64,000 nt of DNA from Monoplex corrugatus (GCA_030674185.1 CM060307.1:37567401-37631400); one strand, 5' to 3'; numbered from the stretch's first letter, positions 21,313 to 34,262 are shown. Numbers and translations: made by a program. The notes: generated by a model not told the origin, from the sequence alone.

Positions 21313-21589
21313 TGTCTGGTATCTGTTTTTGGTTCTACCTTGGTATTATTCTTGATGCATATTATTCTTGATTGAATATACGTGCTTGCTTTTTTTTTGT
21401 TTTTGTTTTTTGCTATAAATGAAATTTCTGGTGTCTATTTTTTTTGTTTTGTTTGTTTGTTGTTTTTTGTTTTTGTTTTTTTCTTCTACTGAGTGCCTGG
21501 CATTATTCTTGATGCACTTTCCATGTTTGGGCAATTCTTACTATGTTGTTACTGTGTAAAATTTTAGACAATTGTCCTTTACTTTGTAA

Positions 21590-21660
21590 CTGCAATGGGC
21601 ATACTTCTGGCAGAAACTGTAGGCACTATACAAATGAGATCATTTATGAAATTATTAAAA
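21590..21660 (+). mobile_element. LINE 3' tail-like fragment
   Basis: GTAGGCACTATACAAATGAG followed by ATTATTAAAA resembles the 3' ends of CR1/L2-type elements seen at 24290. Confidence 0.4.
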
Positions 21661-22234
21661 AATTAATCTGTTGCATATTAAGACGTACGTTAAATGCCAG
21701 CTGATTTGCTGAAATCGTTGTAAAGGTGTGTGCTCATGAATGCATTAATAATTTTACGATTTTGCGCCGATTTTGATGAATGCTAACTTTTTATTTCGAA
21801 CGAGTAATAAAAAGGCTTCGGAAATATTTTCTTTTTTCTGTCTCTTTGTATTTACTTTATTTTTCATTTTATTAAATATCAACACTACAGGAAAAAGAAA
21901 TACAAAGTAAAAATAGAAGGGTACAAGTAAAAACAGCGTTGTATGTTGGAAGCGGGGCGTGGCATGGATAGGTGGCTCGCACGAGGAACTGTAGACAGCA
22001 CTGTCTACTACGTTGACCCGGAAGCTGAAATCTTCTCCTTTGGAAACTGGTAGAGTACCGTAAGTCTGTTTTGTGCCAACGGGGAGCTGTGTGTTTGGGC
22101 TGTGCGGGGGTGTGGGCGTGCTGTTGGCTTTTATCTCGGTTCCTTTGATTTATGACCACTGGGGATGGAGAGGGTGGAGAAAAATCAACAATGTTAACAT
22201 GACTTCTCGCGTGACTTCCCTGTGTATGCGCGCG

Positions 22235-22332
22235 CGTACACACAACACACACACACACACACAACACACACACACACACACACATTCTCTCTGTCTCTCC
22301 ATTTCCCTGTCTCTGCATGTGTTTCTGTCTTT

Positions 22333-22367
<35 letters not shown>

Positions 22368-22622
22368 GTCTCAGTCTCTCTCTCGCCAATATTTTGTCAC
22401 AACTGATTTGTGTAACTTGTTTCGCATTTATGTGTTATGGTGCATTTCTATGTTTATGTTTTGTGTGTAGAGTAATGAAGGACTAACTGTCAGACAGGTT
22501 CAATGGGATCTAATGCTGCCATCCTTCAGCAGGAAAGTATTCCGAAGTGTTTTGAAAGTCTGATGTCTGAACTCCCCCTCTCTCTGTCTGTCAGTCTGTC
22601 TGTCTGTTCGTCTATCTGTCTG

Positions 22623-22701
<79 letters not shown>

Positions 22702-22712
22702 TCTCTCCTTCA
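22235..22712. repeat. (CA)n, (CTGT)n and (CT)n microsatellites
   Basis: CA at 22241-22284, CTGT/CT at 22320-22385 and a long TGTC/CT tract at 22580-22710, which abuts the LINE below. Confidence 0.92.
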
Positions 22713-23975
22713 AGCCGCTCTCACCTGTCTGCCAACAATCTCCTCAATCCTTTCCAGTCAGCCTACCGCCAGTGCCATAGCACTGAAACTGCCCTACTAC
22801 ACATTCTCAACAATCTCCTCCTTGCAACTGATACTGGCAAAGTCTCTCTCCTCACACTCCTTGATCTGTCTGCAGCCTTCGATACCATTGACCATGGTAT
22901 TCTCCTTTCTAGACTTCATCATACTTTTGGCATCTCTGACATTGCTCTCTCCTTTTTCACTTCGTATTTATCAAACAGAAAACAAACTGTTCTCATCAAT
23001 GGCACTTACTCTCAACCTGCATACCTGACCTGTGGTGTTCCACAAGGATCTGTCCTTGGCCCTGTTCTTTTCACTCTTTACACCTCCCCCCTGTCCACCA
23101 TCATCAACTCCCACTCTATAAAACACCACTTCTATGCTGATGACACCCAACTTCAAGACAGTGACTCACCTGATAATATACAGCGCCTGTTGACTCGCAC
23201 CACTGAGTGTTACTCGGACATTAAGAACTGGATGACGTTCAACAAACTTCAGCTTAATGACGACAAGACAGAAGCTATCCTCATTGGCACCCGTCAGAAA
23301 CTTTCTCAGATGCCTCCTCTTTCTCTCCCATTATGTAACACATCAGTCCCAATTTCTGATTCAGCTAAAAACCTTGGTGTCTGCATTGACTCTACCCTCT
23401 CCATGAACAACTTTGTTTCTCAAACTGCCAGATCTTGCTACTATCATCTCCATCGTATAAGGCTGATCAGGAAGTATCTCTCTGTCGAAACAACTGCAAA
23501 ACTCGTTCTGTCCTTCATAATGTCTCGCATTGACTATTGCAATTCACTCCTGTCTGGTCTTCCTGCCTCCACCATTTACATCCTACAGCGCATTCAAAAC
23601 AATGCTGTACGCCTTGTACTCAAAAAGAAAAAAGCTGACCTCATATCTCCTCTCCTGGCACAACTTCACTGGCTCCCTGTATCAAAGCGCATACAGTACA
23701 AACTAGACACCATGTGCTACAAAAGCCTCAAAAACGCAGCCCCCGATTACCTGTCAAGCCTACTTGAGATCTATGTTCCCTCACGTACCCTCCGCTCTGC
23801 CTCCGATCCTCTGACTTTTCGCTTTCCACGCACTAAGCTCAATACCTATGGTCCACGAGCCTTCTCTGTTTCTGGTCCAATCTCCTGGAACAAACTTCCT
23901 CTCTCAGTCCGTCAGCAACCTACTTTTGTCTCCTTCAAGTCCGCTCTCAAAACTCACCTTTTCTCCTCCGCATAA
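22503..23975 (+). CDS. CR1/L2-like LINE reverse transcriptase, 5'-truncated, frame open to the stop
   Basis: The homologous part begins near 22712 (NPFQSAYRQCHSTETAL). The first ~70 residues of this open frame only translate the (TGTC)n/(CT)n tract and are not real. RT motifs in order: A, LLDLSAAFDTIDH with Asp127; B, GVPQGSVLGP; C, FYADDTQL with YADD at 211-214; D, LNDDKTE; then NLGVCID. The thumb and C-terminal region ends with LHWLPVSKRIQYKL, WNKLPLSVR and SFKSALKTHLFSSA. These endings are typical of the Jockey-group CR1/L2 clades. No frameshift or stop breaks the RT, so the insertion is recent, but the endonuclease and ORF1 are missing, as expected for a 5'-truncated copy. It could not move on its own. 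Confidence 0.9.
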
Positions 23976-24147
23976 AATCCTAACCTCACTCAACCCCCCC
24001 CCCCCCCCCCCTCTACAGCCTGTCTCCGCTCGGAGGGAATCACATGGTTATAATATATAATTGCATATGCTATGCTCTCTATAATTTTCCATTGCTTTTA
24101 TTCTTGCTTTTATTGCTTTTATTCTTTCTCCCCATTTATAGCCATGC

Positions 24148-24202
<55 letters not shown>

Positions 24203-24325
24203 CGTGCGTGTGTGTGCGTGCGTGCGTGCGTGCGTGCGTGTGTGTCTGCTTCAGCGCTTAGATTTGATTTTTTTCAAGATTTTGCACTATATAAATATTG
24301 TAATTATTATTAATTATTATTATGT
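23976..24325 (+). mobile_element. LINE 3' UTR and ATT-type tail
   Basis: After the stop come a run of about 17 C at 23994-24010, GGAGGGAATCACATGG, a (TG)n at 24149-24244, CAGCGCTTAGATTTG and finally TTGCACTATATAAATATTG with (ATT)n. The 'gcactatataaat' plus ATT repeat is the usual 3' end of molluscan CR1/L2-like LINEs. Confidence 0.75.
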
Positions 24326-24476
24326 GCGTGGGCACATGCATGCATATATTCCCACCTATCTCTCTTCTTGATCTCTTCACGCGCATGTTTGTGCGTGGGT
24401 GGGTGTGCCAGTGCATGTGTGCGCGTGTATAATTATGGTGTGCAATTCAAGTTGCTTGACTTGTTACTTTTGCTTA

Positions 24477-24545
24477 ATTAAAGCCCAGCCGACTGCGTAC
24501 AGCCATATCAGGGCAATAACCATTTCAAAATATACACAATACTGG
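24477..24545 (-). mobile_element. Repeat family A, 3' end fragment, inverted
   Basis: AAGCCCAGCCGACTGCGTAC and CAGCCATATCAGGGC are the reverse of the family A 3' end. Confidence 0.7.
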
Positions 24546-24599
24546 GGAAACCCTCACAGTACGCTGAGGATTGTATACGTTTAGTGCACCACAAACATG

Positions 24600-24712
24600 A
24601 GTGTGTGTGTGTGTGTGCGCGCGCGCACGTGTGTGTGAGTGTGTGTGTGTGTGTGCGCGCGCGCGTGTGTGTGTAAGTGTGTGTGTGTAAGTGTGTGTCT
24701 GTGTGTGTATGT

Positions 24713-24762
<50 letters not shown>
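24600..24762. repeat. TG/GC alternating repeat
   Basis: (TG)n interrupted twice by GCGCGCGC; left-handed Z-DNA potential is likely from this alternation. Confidence 0.92.
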
Positions 24763-25994
24763 TGTCGCGCACGCCCACGCCATGCCTTTCCAACGATTCA
24801 TTCAGTCTATTAATCATGACTCGGCATTATTTTTTTTATTATATTATCATCATTTTTTTTTATGCTACTGCTTATTTTATGCAGCGTGGCTCCGCTTCAT
24901 GTTAATCTTCTATTCGTGAACGCACAACATCTGTAGCCTGGAAATGAAAACGACTGCTAATGATCTCTTGTGTACATACGTAATTAATGATCAAGCCGAA
25001 TGAATGAAAAACTACTCCAGGCACCCTTATTCCCTTATCACGCACGAACACGCATGCGCGATGCTCGTTCATTCCGTTTTAAAATGTGACAACAACGTTC
25101 ATTCTACCTTTGTTTTCGAGCTACCACACCACCACCGCCATTACCACCACTATGTCGCTACTACTACTACTACAACTATCACCATCACGCTATCCCCTCC
25201 CCCTCCCCACCATCTTCCTTCCCTTTGCCCTGTGAATCGACCGAGCGCGTTTTGGCGAAATTCAGTTTAGTGCTGAAAAAGAGGAGGATGCCGCTTTCGC
25301 ACGGCTGGCAACGCTTAATCGGTATACTTAGTTGTATCGGTATATAGTTCGTTGAAAACAGCATACACAACAAAATCTACAAAGTCCAAAACTGAACGTT
25401 TCAACGTCATGTCTTGGAAGACTGTAAATCTTTATATGATGAAAAGTAAAAAAGTCACGATTATGTTATGAATGCACTTTTTTGAATATTCCTTAGTACA
25501 ATTGGCCTTCATATCTCGACATTTTTGGTTTCGTCTGCTTTTACAGTGGACGGTGATACATTTTTCTGCATCCCCATCAAATTATTTGCAGCCATTTCAT
25601 CTTTTCGGTTGATAGTCCTATAACAATCTAATGCGCACTAAAGAAGACACCTTTTCAGTTCATTCCATATCAATAAGTTTGTGATGTTTCTAAGTTGGAA
25701 GAAATATGCATGAATAATCAAGTGGAATGTATACATTTTTGCGTGGCTGTGCGAGTTTGCAGACCACCGGTACCAGTGATGAAACACATGTAACAGATCC
25801 AGTTTGGGCTCTTCTTCTTCAGCCCTTCCTATAAAAAAAAATCCACACATTTAGCTCCAGGAATGTACCAGGCCAACCTATGTGCTCCTGCCGAGGAGCT
25901 GTTAGCCGGGTTGTATAGGCTGGGAAACACCTGCTTCCATACCGAACGGCTATGTATACCGATAAGGCGTTAACCAGTGGATGTTCACACAGAG

Positions 25995-26285
25995 AAGATG
26001 GCTCTTTTGATAGAGCCATAGATTCAAAATGTAATGCTTCAAGTTCAAAGGTAACCTGCAACATAAAAACTCGTCTCTTCACTGCCCATCAGAATGCTTC
26101 AGTCATTCAGGTACTGTTAGTTCAATGTTTCATAGGTCACTGGCTCTGGCCTCCCCCTCCCCATTTTAAGACTTTGCCAGTACACAGGGTTAAGCGCAGG
26201 CTTAAGGAGTTTGATATTTAACTGCTGGCAGGTTTGAGAGGAGCGCATTGTCATGGTACAATGAACCTTTTTTGAATAAACTTCA
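25995..26285 (+). mobile_element. SINE family B, full length
   Basis: It starts GATGGCTCTTTTGATAGAGC, passes CTTCAAGTTCAAAGG (B-box-like), TTTTAAGACTTTGCCAGTAC and ends TTTTTTGAATAAACTT. Confidence 0.8.
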
Positions 26286-26398
26286 AACTGGTGTGCGTGC
26301 GTGCGTGCGAGCGAGCGTGCGTGTGTGCGTGCGTGCGCGTGTGTATGTGTGTATGTGTGTGAGTATGTGTTGTGTGTGTGTGTGTGTGTGTGTGTGTA
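26284..26398. repeat. Degenerate GTGC/TG repeat
   Basis: GTGCGTGC changing to pure TG at 26370-26396, attached to the SINE tail. Confidence 0.85.
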
Positions 26399-26934
26399 GG
26401 ACAGCTTTTATGTTAACCTGACAATGAACGATCTATGATGACGGTGTGTATGTTTCGGAATGATGATTACGTATTTTAGAATAATAATTATGTACGAATA
26501 CCCTGATTGTTCAATGTTTTTAATGCCCCAAAATGTTGCCATCAACTTGCCCTCAGTGTGTATGAATGGTTACCACTATGTAATTTCAGGTTGAAAAATA
26601 ATAAGATTGCCTTGATTTGGCTTGACTTGAGTTGATTTCAGTTGACTTGACTTGAGTTGATTTATAAATATTTCTGTAGGTCCTATGATCTTTTAGTACA
26701 CAAGATGTCATTCAGAATAGTGTAAACGAAAAGAATCAATGATCGATCTGTACAATAATTGTTCCTTCATTTTTGTTTTGTTTTCATTTTCAGCACGATT
26801 GTTTTGTTTATGCAATCTGTAGATATGTAAACTGGTGTAAAGAAATCTGAAAACGTAACCTCCAGTGTTCAAGCAAATACGAACCAGAAAAAACACTAAC
26901 AAAAAAGGAAGTAGAACGCATAGTAATATAACAA

Positions 26935-27260
<326 letters not shown>

Positions 27261-27461
27261 GTTTTTCTGGTTCGAAGTAAAGTGGACAGATAACTATTAC
27301 TTGTAATATCATGAAGCCAAACGGTACATAATTACTTAGGTAGCACATCATTGTGGTGATGCCCTTTCCGTGATAAACTGTCATATCAAAAATGTCATAG
27401 CGTTGCGGCAAGTAGTACGTAAGTGCAATCAGTTGAATGTGTCTTGCATTTGATGCCTTTT

Positions 27462-27463
<2 letters not shown>

Positions 27464-27523
<60 letters not shown>
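27464..27523. repeat. (GA)n microsatellite
   Basis: About 29 uninterrupted GA units. Confidence 0.95.
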
Positions 27524-27528
<5 letters not shown>

Positions 27529-27739
27529 TCATTGTTTGCATTTGGGAAAACAAATGTTCTAAGTCACTCATATATTTATATTCTGACTGATGATGATGAT
27601 GATGATAATATGAACTCAATAAAAATTGAAATCGTTAATTACTGTAATTAGTGTATTAGTTTATCACAACCAGTTTTTTTTATGGCAAATAATTGTTTTC
27701 TAAGATCCGGTTAATTTTCCTCAGCCTCTTCAGCTATAC

Positions 27740-28189
27740 GCAAAGGTGTTATAAAATTTATTTACACCGTTTGGTCCTACGGCAAATTGCCAAAGCGCGC
27801 TCCACGCATGTGAACTGATTTACTCCGCTCATTCATTCATCGCCACACGGAAACTATATTCTGATTGGTCGACGATGTATGCGTGCGCATCCGCACGGGC
27901 TGGGGCTGCAGCAGGCAGACGGCAAGTTGTGAATGAAAGAGTGGGCGGCTGAACGCATTCACAGATCAGCCTGCAGCCTCACATGGAACAAGACCGCGTA
28001 GCTTGCAGTGGACAGGTTGATTGTAGGTTGAGATTGAGCGGTGTTTGCAAAGTTACTTTTCTGTGAATTGTTTAAACAAATTTTATTCGAAAAGGTGACG
28101 ACTGGAAGAAGCAGCAGCCAGTTTCGTCGTGTTTTGTGCAACTGTCTTGCTGTCTCCAGCAAGCAGACGACACTTGGGCGCGCCGCTCC
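27740..28189 (+). promoter_or_regulatory. Likely promoter and 5' UTR of the MAP kinase phosphatase gene
   Basis: This repeat-free, GC-richer stretch before the start codon holds a TATAAAAT box (27750-27757), an inverted CCAAT box, ATTGG (27864-27868), and a GC box, GGGCGG (27943-27948). The TATA is ~430 bases from the ATG, so either the 5' UTR is long or the start site is nearer the CCAAT/GC boxes. No consensus serum response element was seen. The exact start site cannot be read from the sequence. Confidence 0.4.
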
Positions 28190-28556
28190 ATGGCTCCTTC
28201 TTTCCTTTCACCACGACAGTTGGGGCGATTGATTGAGACAAGACCAAGCGCTGTCCAGTTAGTGGACTGTCGTTCCTTTCTCAATTACAATGCCGACAGA
28301 ATCACAGGATCCGTCAACATTTTCTGCCCTCCATTAGTCAAAAAACGTTTCACCAGTTCTGTCCTTCCCCTGACCACCATGCTGTCCGCAGAGGCGAGAG
28401 CAACGTTGTGTCGTGGTGGCGTGGATGTGGTGGTGTTATATGACGATGATACGGACGAGAAGATCTGGCAGTCCAGAAAATGTGATCTTCAGCTGGTCAT
28501 GGACAGTCTCATGTCGTTTCTGCAGGCTGCACGACTCAAGTATTATGTGCTAGCAG
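28190..28556 (+). CDS. DUSP: MAP kinase phosphatase (DUSP1/2/4/5 type), exon 1: rhodanese/MAPK-binding domain
   Basis: Exons 28190-28556, 56253-56401, 59230-59449 and 61239-61612 join in frame to 1110 bases, 369 residues plus stop, the size of human DUSP1 (367). Exon 1 encodes residues 1-122 and the first base of Gly123 (donor CAG|GTAAGA). The ATG has a good context (GCTCCATGG). Residues 1-123 form the non-catalytic CH2/rhodanese-like domain: LVDCRSFLNYNADRITGSVN at 24-43 and the basic MAPK docking stretch VKKRF at 50-54, in the place of the RRR motif of vertebrate nuclear MKPs. The protein should dephosphorylate Thr and Tyr of ERK, p38 or JNK, probably in the nucleus. Which vertebrate paralogue it matches best is not decidable by eye. 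Confidence 0.92.
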
Positions 28557-28790
28557 GTAAGAAGTGAGCTAAGGCAACAACCGACCACAGATATCAGTAA
28601 TAGCTAATCTTGTCTCTGGTCCAACCGAAGAAAATTATACAATAAAGGCATCCATTTACTGTTGAAGTAATGAAACGACAGTGACAGATTTCCATACAAT
28701 TTGTATTAGCCGGATCTACATAATCTTGTTTTGTCTTTTTATGTGAAAATTTTTTCAGTTTGATATTTTTTTTCCCTCGTCCTTGTATCT

Positions 28791-28794
<4 letters not shown>

Positions 28795-28828
<34 letters not shown>

Positions 28829-28862
28829 TCTACACACACACACACACCACACACACACACAC
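28795..28862. repeat. (CT)n and (CA)n
   Basis: Short compound microsatellite shortly after exon 1. Confidence 0.9.
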
Positions 28863-29029
28863 ATTCATGTATACTATTGGTTTGGAAACTGTATTCATTT
28901 TAGGCCTACGTGTAGGCCAACCTTTTTTTTAATGTGGTGATACTCAAAATACAAACGGTAAAAGCATGCCTCTCCCCTTTCTCACATTATATGAATGTAG
29001 GACTATAAATGTTTATATAAATATGCTTC

Positions 29030-29054
29030 CTTTATCTATCTATATCTATCTATC

Positions 29055-29087
<33 letters not shown>

Positions 29088-29090
29088 ACA
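29030..29090. repeat. (ATCT)n microsatellite
   Basis: About 13 TATC/ATCT units. Confidence 0.92.
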
Positions 29091-29254
29091 ATTTTCCGTA
29101 GGGCCTATATTAAATTGATCTTTTATTTCTTTCCTCCTCTACATCATTCCTCACTGCATACATTTTCAAGCATTTCGATTTTTTCCAGTTGACATATTAA
29201 GTGGATATTTGATAGTGAGTCATTTTTACTCTTTACCTTATTGTAGTTCTTTTG

Positions 29255-29460
29255 TTTTCATCATACCATTTTCTCCTGCCAGGATGCTGCGTTTGGGAAG
29301 TTGACTGCATTTTTTTTTCTTCTGTTTTTGTTTTATGTCCTAAATGTTTTGCATTTATTCTTTTTTGTCTTTTGTACACGCTTGACAAAGGCCAGCTGGA
29401 CGAAAATTTGCCTTTGTCTTTTTTTTTAAACATTAAATACGTGTCTCCGAGATTTTTTTC
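29255..29460 (+). mobile_element. Repeat family E, second copy
   Basis: CCATTTTCTCCTGCCAGGAT, GCGTTTGGGAAGTTGACTGC, then GCTTGACAAAGGCCAGCTGG and ACGAAAATTTG; it parallels 26980-27230 without the TG tract. Confidence 0.65.
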
Positions 29461-29519
29461 TGATAGGTTAAGGGTCAGCACGTACTTACGTTACGTGTCT
29501 TTGTCTCTCATGCTTTTGT

Positions 29520-29622
29520 GAAACGTTTTAGGGCTGTTTTGAGATGAGGCGCTGTACAAGAAGTCATTATTATTATCATTATTATTTATTGTTATTATCA
29601 TTATTATTACTATTATTATTCT
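29520..29622 (+). mobile_element. LINE/SINE 3' tail with (ATT)n
   Basis: GATGAGGCGCTGTACAAGAA followed by ATTATTATCATTATTATT is the usual 3' end of molluscan CR1/L2-like elements. Confidence 0.5.
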
Positions 29623-29815
29623 GTGGGATGCATCTGTGGACCTTGCTTTGGCATACATTATGCAGGTGGTATGTTGCAGCCCAATTAGCACCTTCTCTTT
29701 GGTGGGCGCTGGTGGTCGCTGGATGTTTTCATGTTTCCATCAGCCAGCCATTGACATGACTTACAGGGTCTTTTAACTTGCATAGTGTGATATTCTACAT
29801 GGATATGTACACGAT

Positions 29816-30111
29816 AAGGGGGTTTACGCACCGGTATGTCTGCATACACGTTCGGAGATGGAAAGAACCTTTACTCTTTACTCACCAGGCGAGGTGTCTA
29901 GACGGATCAAACCTAGAACCTTCCGATTGGGAGGCCGACTTACCAAGCTCAGTTGACTACACGGCGTTTACCAAGCTCAGTTGACTATCACGGCGTTTAC
30001 CAAGCTCAGTTGACTATCACGGCGTTTACCAAGCTCAGTTGACTATCACGGCGTTTACCAAGCTCAGTTGACTATCACGGCGTTTACCAAGCTCAGTTGA
30101 CTATCACGCCC
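29816..30111 (-). mobile_element. tRNA-derived SINE (family D) with six tandem copies of its A-box end
   Basis: GATGGAAAGAACCTTTACTC and ACCTAGAACCTTCCGATTGG (reverse of the B-box region) lead into six copies of a 28-29 bp unit, TACCAAGCTCAGTTGACTA plus TCACGGCGTT, starting at 29941, 29969, 29998, 30027, 30056 and 30085. On the minus strand the unit is the A-box end of the tRNA-like head. Confidence 0.7.
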
Positions 30112-31319
30112 GTCGACATTCATGTTGTAAGTTTTATGACGAGTGAAGCTCCTTCCAGTGTGAAAGATGGCGAGCGTGACCTCGATTTTATTTTACCCAG
30201 AATCTAACAGACGATCGATTCGGTTCCACGGTGGGGGCGGCTTAAAGAGGAGGTGGCGGTGATAAAGTGAAGCAAACACCGAGATAGACTTTAATGGCTA
30301 AAAAGTGGTCATAAGTGATTTACATTTTTTTTGTGGCATTGAGTTCTGAATGGATGTGGAACCGAGGGGAAGTATTTGGAGAAGTTTTGGGTGGGCGGAA
30401 GCAGACTGGATTCTGCTTATTGTATGCAGAAAGGTGTGGGCGTATGAGTTTGTCTCGCTCTCACACCCAGCAGTGGACAACAAACTGCAAATGCGCGAGC
30501 GATCCAAAAATAAATTGTTAGGTAATTCACATTCCATACGATTACGAATCATTTTACGAAACGATTTTACTGGAAAATAAGAAGAGAAAAAAAAGAAAAA
30601 AAAAAAAAAAGAAGAAGAAGAATCTTATCGAAAATGCGATTATTTCAAGATGCGATTATTTCACAAATTTATTTCACCAAAGAGAGAATATGTATAATAT
30701 CCCTTGCTTGGCAGAAATAATCCTTATGCGGAAACGCTTTCATGTATACTTATTTTGTAAAATAATTTCTCTAAGGAAACGGGTGGGGTAGGGTAAGGTA
30801 GCTTTTCTCTGATTACAAGTATTCGTAAGCCTCACGATCTGGATGATTAAAAAAATTGCCGAGAAGGCAAGTTTATTTATTTATTTATATATAAAAACAA
30901 ATCGTTAGGAAATTTATATTAAGTAAGATTATATCACAGATTGTTTGACTTATTTTATGAATCCTTTCAGGGAGAAAATGGTGATCTTTGTATAATTTAA
31001 TTCTTAAGTTTGCGGAAAAATAGTTGTTATTTTCTTAAGGGAAAATCTTCAGATGATTCGCACTTCTTAAGGAGAGGGGAAAAGGGTTTGCTGTTCTGTC
31101 TGTTTTTGATAAAATAACCATCTGTAGTATATAGACATAAAGAACAACCCAGGGTTTCTTTTTAAAAAAATCACATTATTGAAAAACAAGTTAGTTATTT
31201 GTTTTTTACCCGTCGTCTTTTCTTTTTGTTAAAACCATCAAAGACCATTTCAGTATCCCCAATTTCTATTTCTCATGGCAGCCCCCTCCCCCTTCGTTTT
31301 GAAGTATTAAACCAGTATG

Positions 31320-31640
31320 AAATAGCTGATGATTGGTTGGTTGATTGATTGGATAATCTGTGGTTGATAATAGGCTGATTGATTTATTTACGACCAAAGA
31401 AAAAAAAGTGCCCCCCCCCCCCAAAAAAATCTATTATTCATACATTTGTGATTTATTGGCTGATTGTATTGTCATAAAACGATTGATTGATTGATTGATT
31501 GTTGCCTGATTGATTGATTGATTGATTGTTGCCTTGTAACAAAGGCTGATTGATTGACTCGTGCCTCGTAAAAATTAAAACACGGCATTGTTTATGTTTT
31601 AATATATTACTGATTGATGATTGATTGATCGATTTCCCAC
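31320..31640. repeat. Scattered (GATT)n stretches
   Basis: Repeated TTGATTGATTGATTG blocks at 31335, 31480, 31505 and 31610. Confidence 0.8.
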
Positions 31641-31669
31641 CTTACACGCAGCGTGTGTGTATCTTACAC

Positions 31670-31670
<1 letters not shown>

Positions 31671-31747
<77 letters not shown>
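31671..31747. repeat. (TG)n microsatellite
   Basis: About 37 TG units preceded by two TTACACGCAG copies. Confidence 0.95.
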
Positions 31748-31748
<1 letters not shown>

Positions 31749-32271
31749 ACGCGCCTGTGTGTTGTAATCTTCCTAACAGTTATTTTTATTTATCTGGTTT
31801 TGTCATGTAATCATCGGCTACATTCAAATATATTTATTTGGATTTGTTTACTATCATTAGTGTATTGGATTTGTTTACAATAATTAGTGTATTTCTGGTC
31901 TGATCTATGCGTAAGTGAGAGCAAAGCTGTACAGTTCTGTAATATCTGCGTTATATCAAATGTGTATGGTATTTGTTGTTGTTGTCGTTTTGTTGTTGTT
32001 GCTGCTGGGTTTTTTTTTTCTGTTAATGAATGCGTAGTAATGTTTCAGATTATACAAAAGGCAAATAGAGAACGCCTTTATCACCCATCCACCCTGTAGT
32101 AGGGGATGGCAGGTGGAGAAGACACAACACAGTGATTTTTGTGATAAAGCAAAATATCGCATATTAATGATCTTGGCCCAAATATTGGGCAATGCCCATT
32201 TTGTCATGTTCTGTGAAGTGTCTTTGTGTTTTGTTAATCTATAGATTCGTCCTTAATTAGCTTTGAGTCTG

Positions 32272-32510
32272 TTCAAAGTGGATTCATCGCACTCGGGTAA
32301 TTCCATATGTGCTCCACACAAATCTACCAGCAATAATCCGGCAGACTCCTTGAGCCTGCGCAAAACCGGGGGACCCTATTAAACATCAGGCTGACAGAAT
32401 GATTGGAGCATTGTGATGGGTAGCAAACTAGCCAACAAAGTTTATTGTAAGTTTCGGGACAGGACTGAACTCATGACATGAAGTCTTGATACCACGGCGA
32501 CTGTGTCAAA
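32272..32510 (-). mobile_element. SINE family B, inverted
   Basis: GATTCATCGCACTCGGGTAA, CCATATGTGCTCCACACAAA and GACTCCTTGAGCCTGCGCAA are the reverse of the family 3' part; a decayed head follows. Confidence 0.75.
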
Positions 32511-32724
32511 ATTGAATATGAGATAAATCCATCATGGCCTAGTTTGATTGATTAGATTGGCTTCCATGACACAACATTTTAAAAGCCATGATCAGTGAAA
32601 GCTTTAACCTCGGGGCTCTTTAATCGGTGGCACTTTTGTTCAAGTCAAGGGCACATTCAGCCATAGACTGACAGAGCAGAAAATTTCAAATCCCTGATGT
32701 GAACTGATGTGAAGTATTGTGTAT

Positions 32725-32800
32725 TTTTTTGAACGGGTAAAGCCCAGATCTATATGGCTCTGTGCAGTCGGCTGGGCTTTAAACAAAAATAACAATAACA
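32725..32800 (+). mobile_element. Repeat family A, 3' end fragment
   Basis: ATATGGCTCTGTGCAGTCGG followed by CTGGGCTTTAAACAAAAATA and AACAATAACA. Confidence 0.8.
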
Positions 32801-32847
32801 AACTTTTGGGTCTTCAACTTTCGTTTTCTAAAGTTTGAGTTACGAAA

Positions 32848-32930
32848 TGTAACTGCTGGCAGATTTGGGATGAGCCCTTATGGAATTTTCCGAGTGGAAT
32901 GAAATCCCCCCTGAACAGACTCCGAACTCC
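32848..32930 (+). mobile_element. SINE family B, 3' fragment
   Basis: AACTGCTGGCAGATTTGGGA, then TTCCGAGTGGAATGAAATCC. Confidence 0.7.
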
Positions 32931-33339
32931 AAATTCCTCAGAATTACTCCCATTGGCCGTGCCTGTAACAGACAAATGATGGTTTTTAGCACATACGATA
33001 TAAAACGACTGCCTTTTCCCCGAACAGTAAACGCTAGCCACGTCATACGTAAAAGTTCACGAGGAAGATGTGTAGTTCTCATTGCACGTACGCTACTACT
33101 GTCATTTGTCGTCTTTCTGTCGTCATTATGGTATTGATTTGCCGTGCACAGTTTCTTGTAAATGATGGCTCAAGTTTTCGTTCTATATGTCTTTTTGTCT
33201 CTTTTAGTGTGTCTCGGTTTGTCTTTGTGTTCGTTCGTAAACATGTGCGTGCACACACGCGCACATACATAGGCCTGTACAAGTGTTTATATACAAAATC
33301 TGTTTACGGAAGCAGCCACACGCCCAGCCACCCTCCTCC

Positions 33340-33623
<284 letters not shown>

Positions 33624-33788
33624 CTTCCAGATTTGCTGTGAAAATAAGTTTTCTTTCTTTGTATATTCGATTTTCCTGCTTTCATTTTTTTCTCTCTTCC
33701 GTCAAATGTGAAACTAATGTGACTTCAATTGTTTCCAAAAGGTTACACGTTTTTACATGAAATAAGTGCATGTAAATGTAACCTGACA

Positions 33789-33866
33789 TGTCGCTGTGTT
33801 ATAGTGGTTTGCTCACTGGACTATCGACTGAAAGATTGTGGGTTCGAATACCCATCAGTCCCTTCA
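33789..33866 (+). mobile_element. tRNA-like SINE head
   Basis: The segment has TTATAGTGGTTTGCTCACTGG (A-box-like) and GTGGGTTCGAATACCC (B box). The acceptor stem does not pair well, so a functional tRNA is unlikely. Confidence 0.5.
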
Positions 33867-34224
33867 AAAATCAAATCATTGTGGCATATTTTTGGCTCTA
33901 ACTGGCTCCTACCCAAAACTGAGCGTGCTATGAACTTATTGGGAAGAATGGAACCATACAACGAGTCTCATCCACGTCACGGATGCGTCATTGAGGGTGT
34001 TGCTTAGATCTTCTGCCCGACACAGCAGGTGCCTGTATCCCTCGGGCTGGTTTACGCGAGGATAAATCATTATAGTAAGCGTAGAATACAGCCCTGTCAG
34101 GCAGTCTCAATCCTAGATGGAACTCCATAGCTTCATAATTAATCATCCTCATCGTCACTATCATCAAGGCATTGTAAAAAAATTGTGCCAGCCTCTGTGA
34201 CCGTTAAGGTGGTGTAAGAATGGA

Positions 34225-34262
34225 AAGTATATTTAACAACAACAACAACAACAACAACAAAA
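34225..34262. repeat. (AAC)n
   Basis: About 9 AAC units. Confidence 0.9.

Noticed and set aside
22503..22711. N-terminal 70 residues of the LINE open frame as a real protein part
   Set aside because: They translate CTGT and CT repeats upstream of the truncation point.
28594..28860. Minus-strand frame after exon 1
   Set aside because: Largely GA/GT microsatellite translation; no family resemblance.
33789..33866. Functional tRNA gene
   Set aside because: A and B boxes are present but the cloverleaf stems do not pair; better explained as a SINE head.
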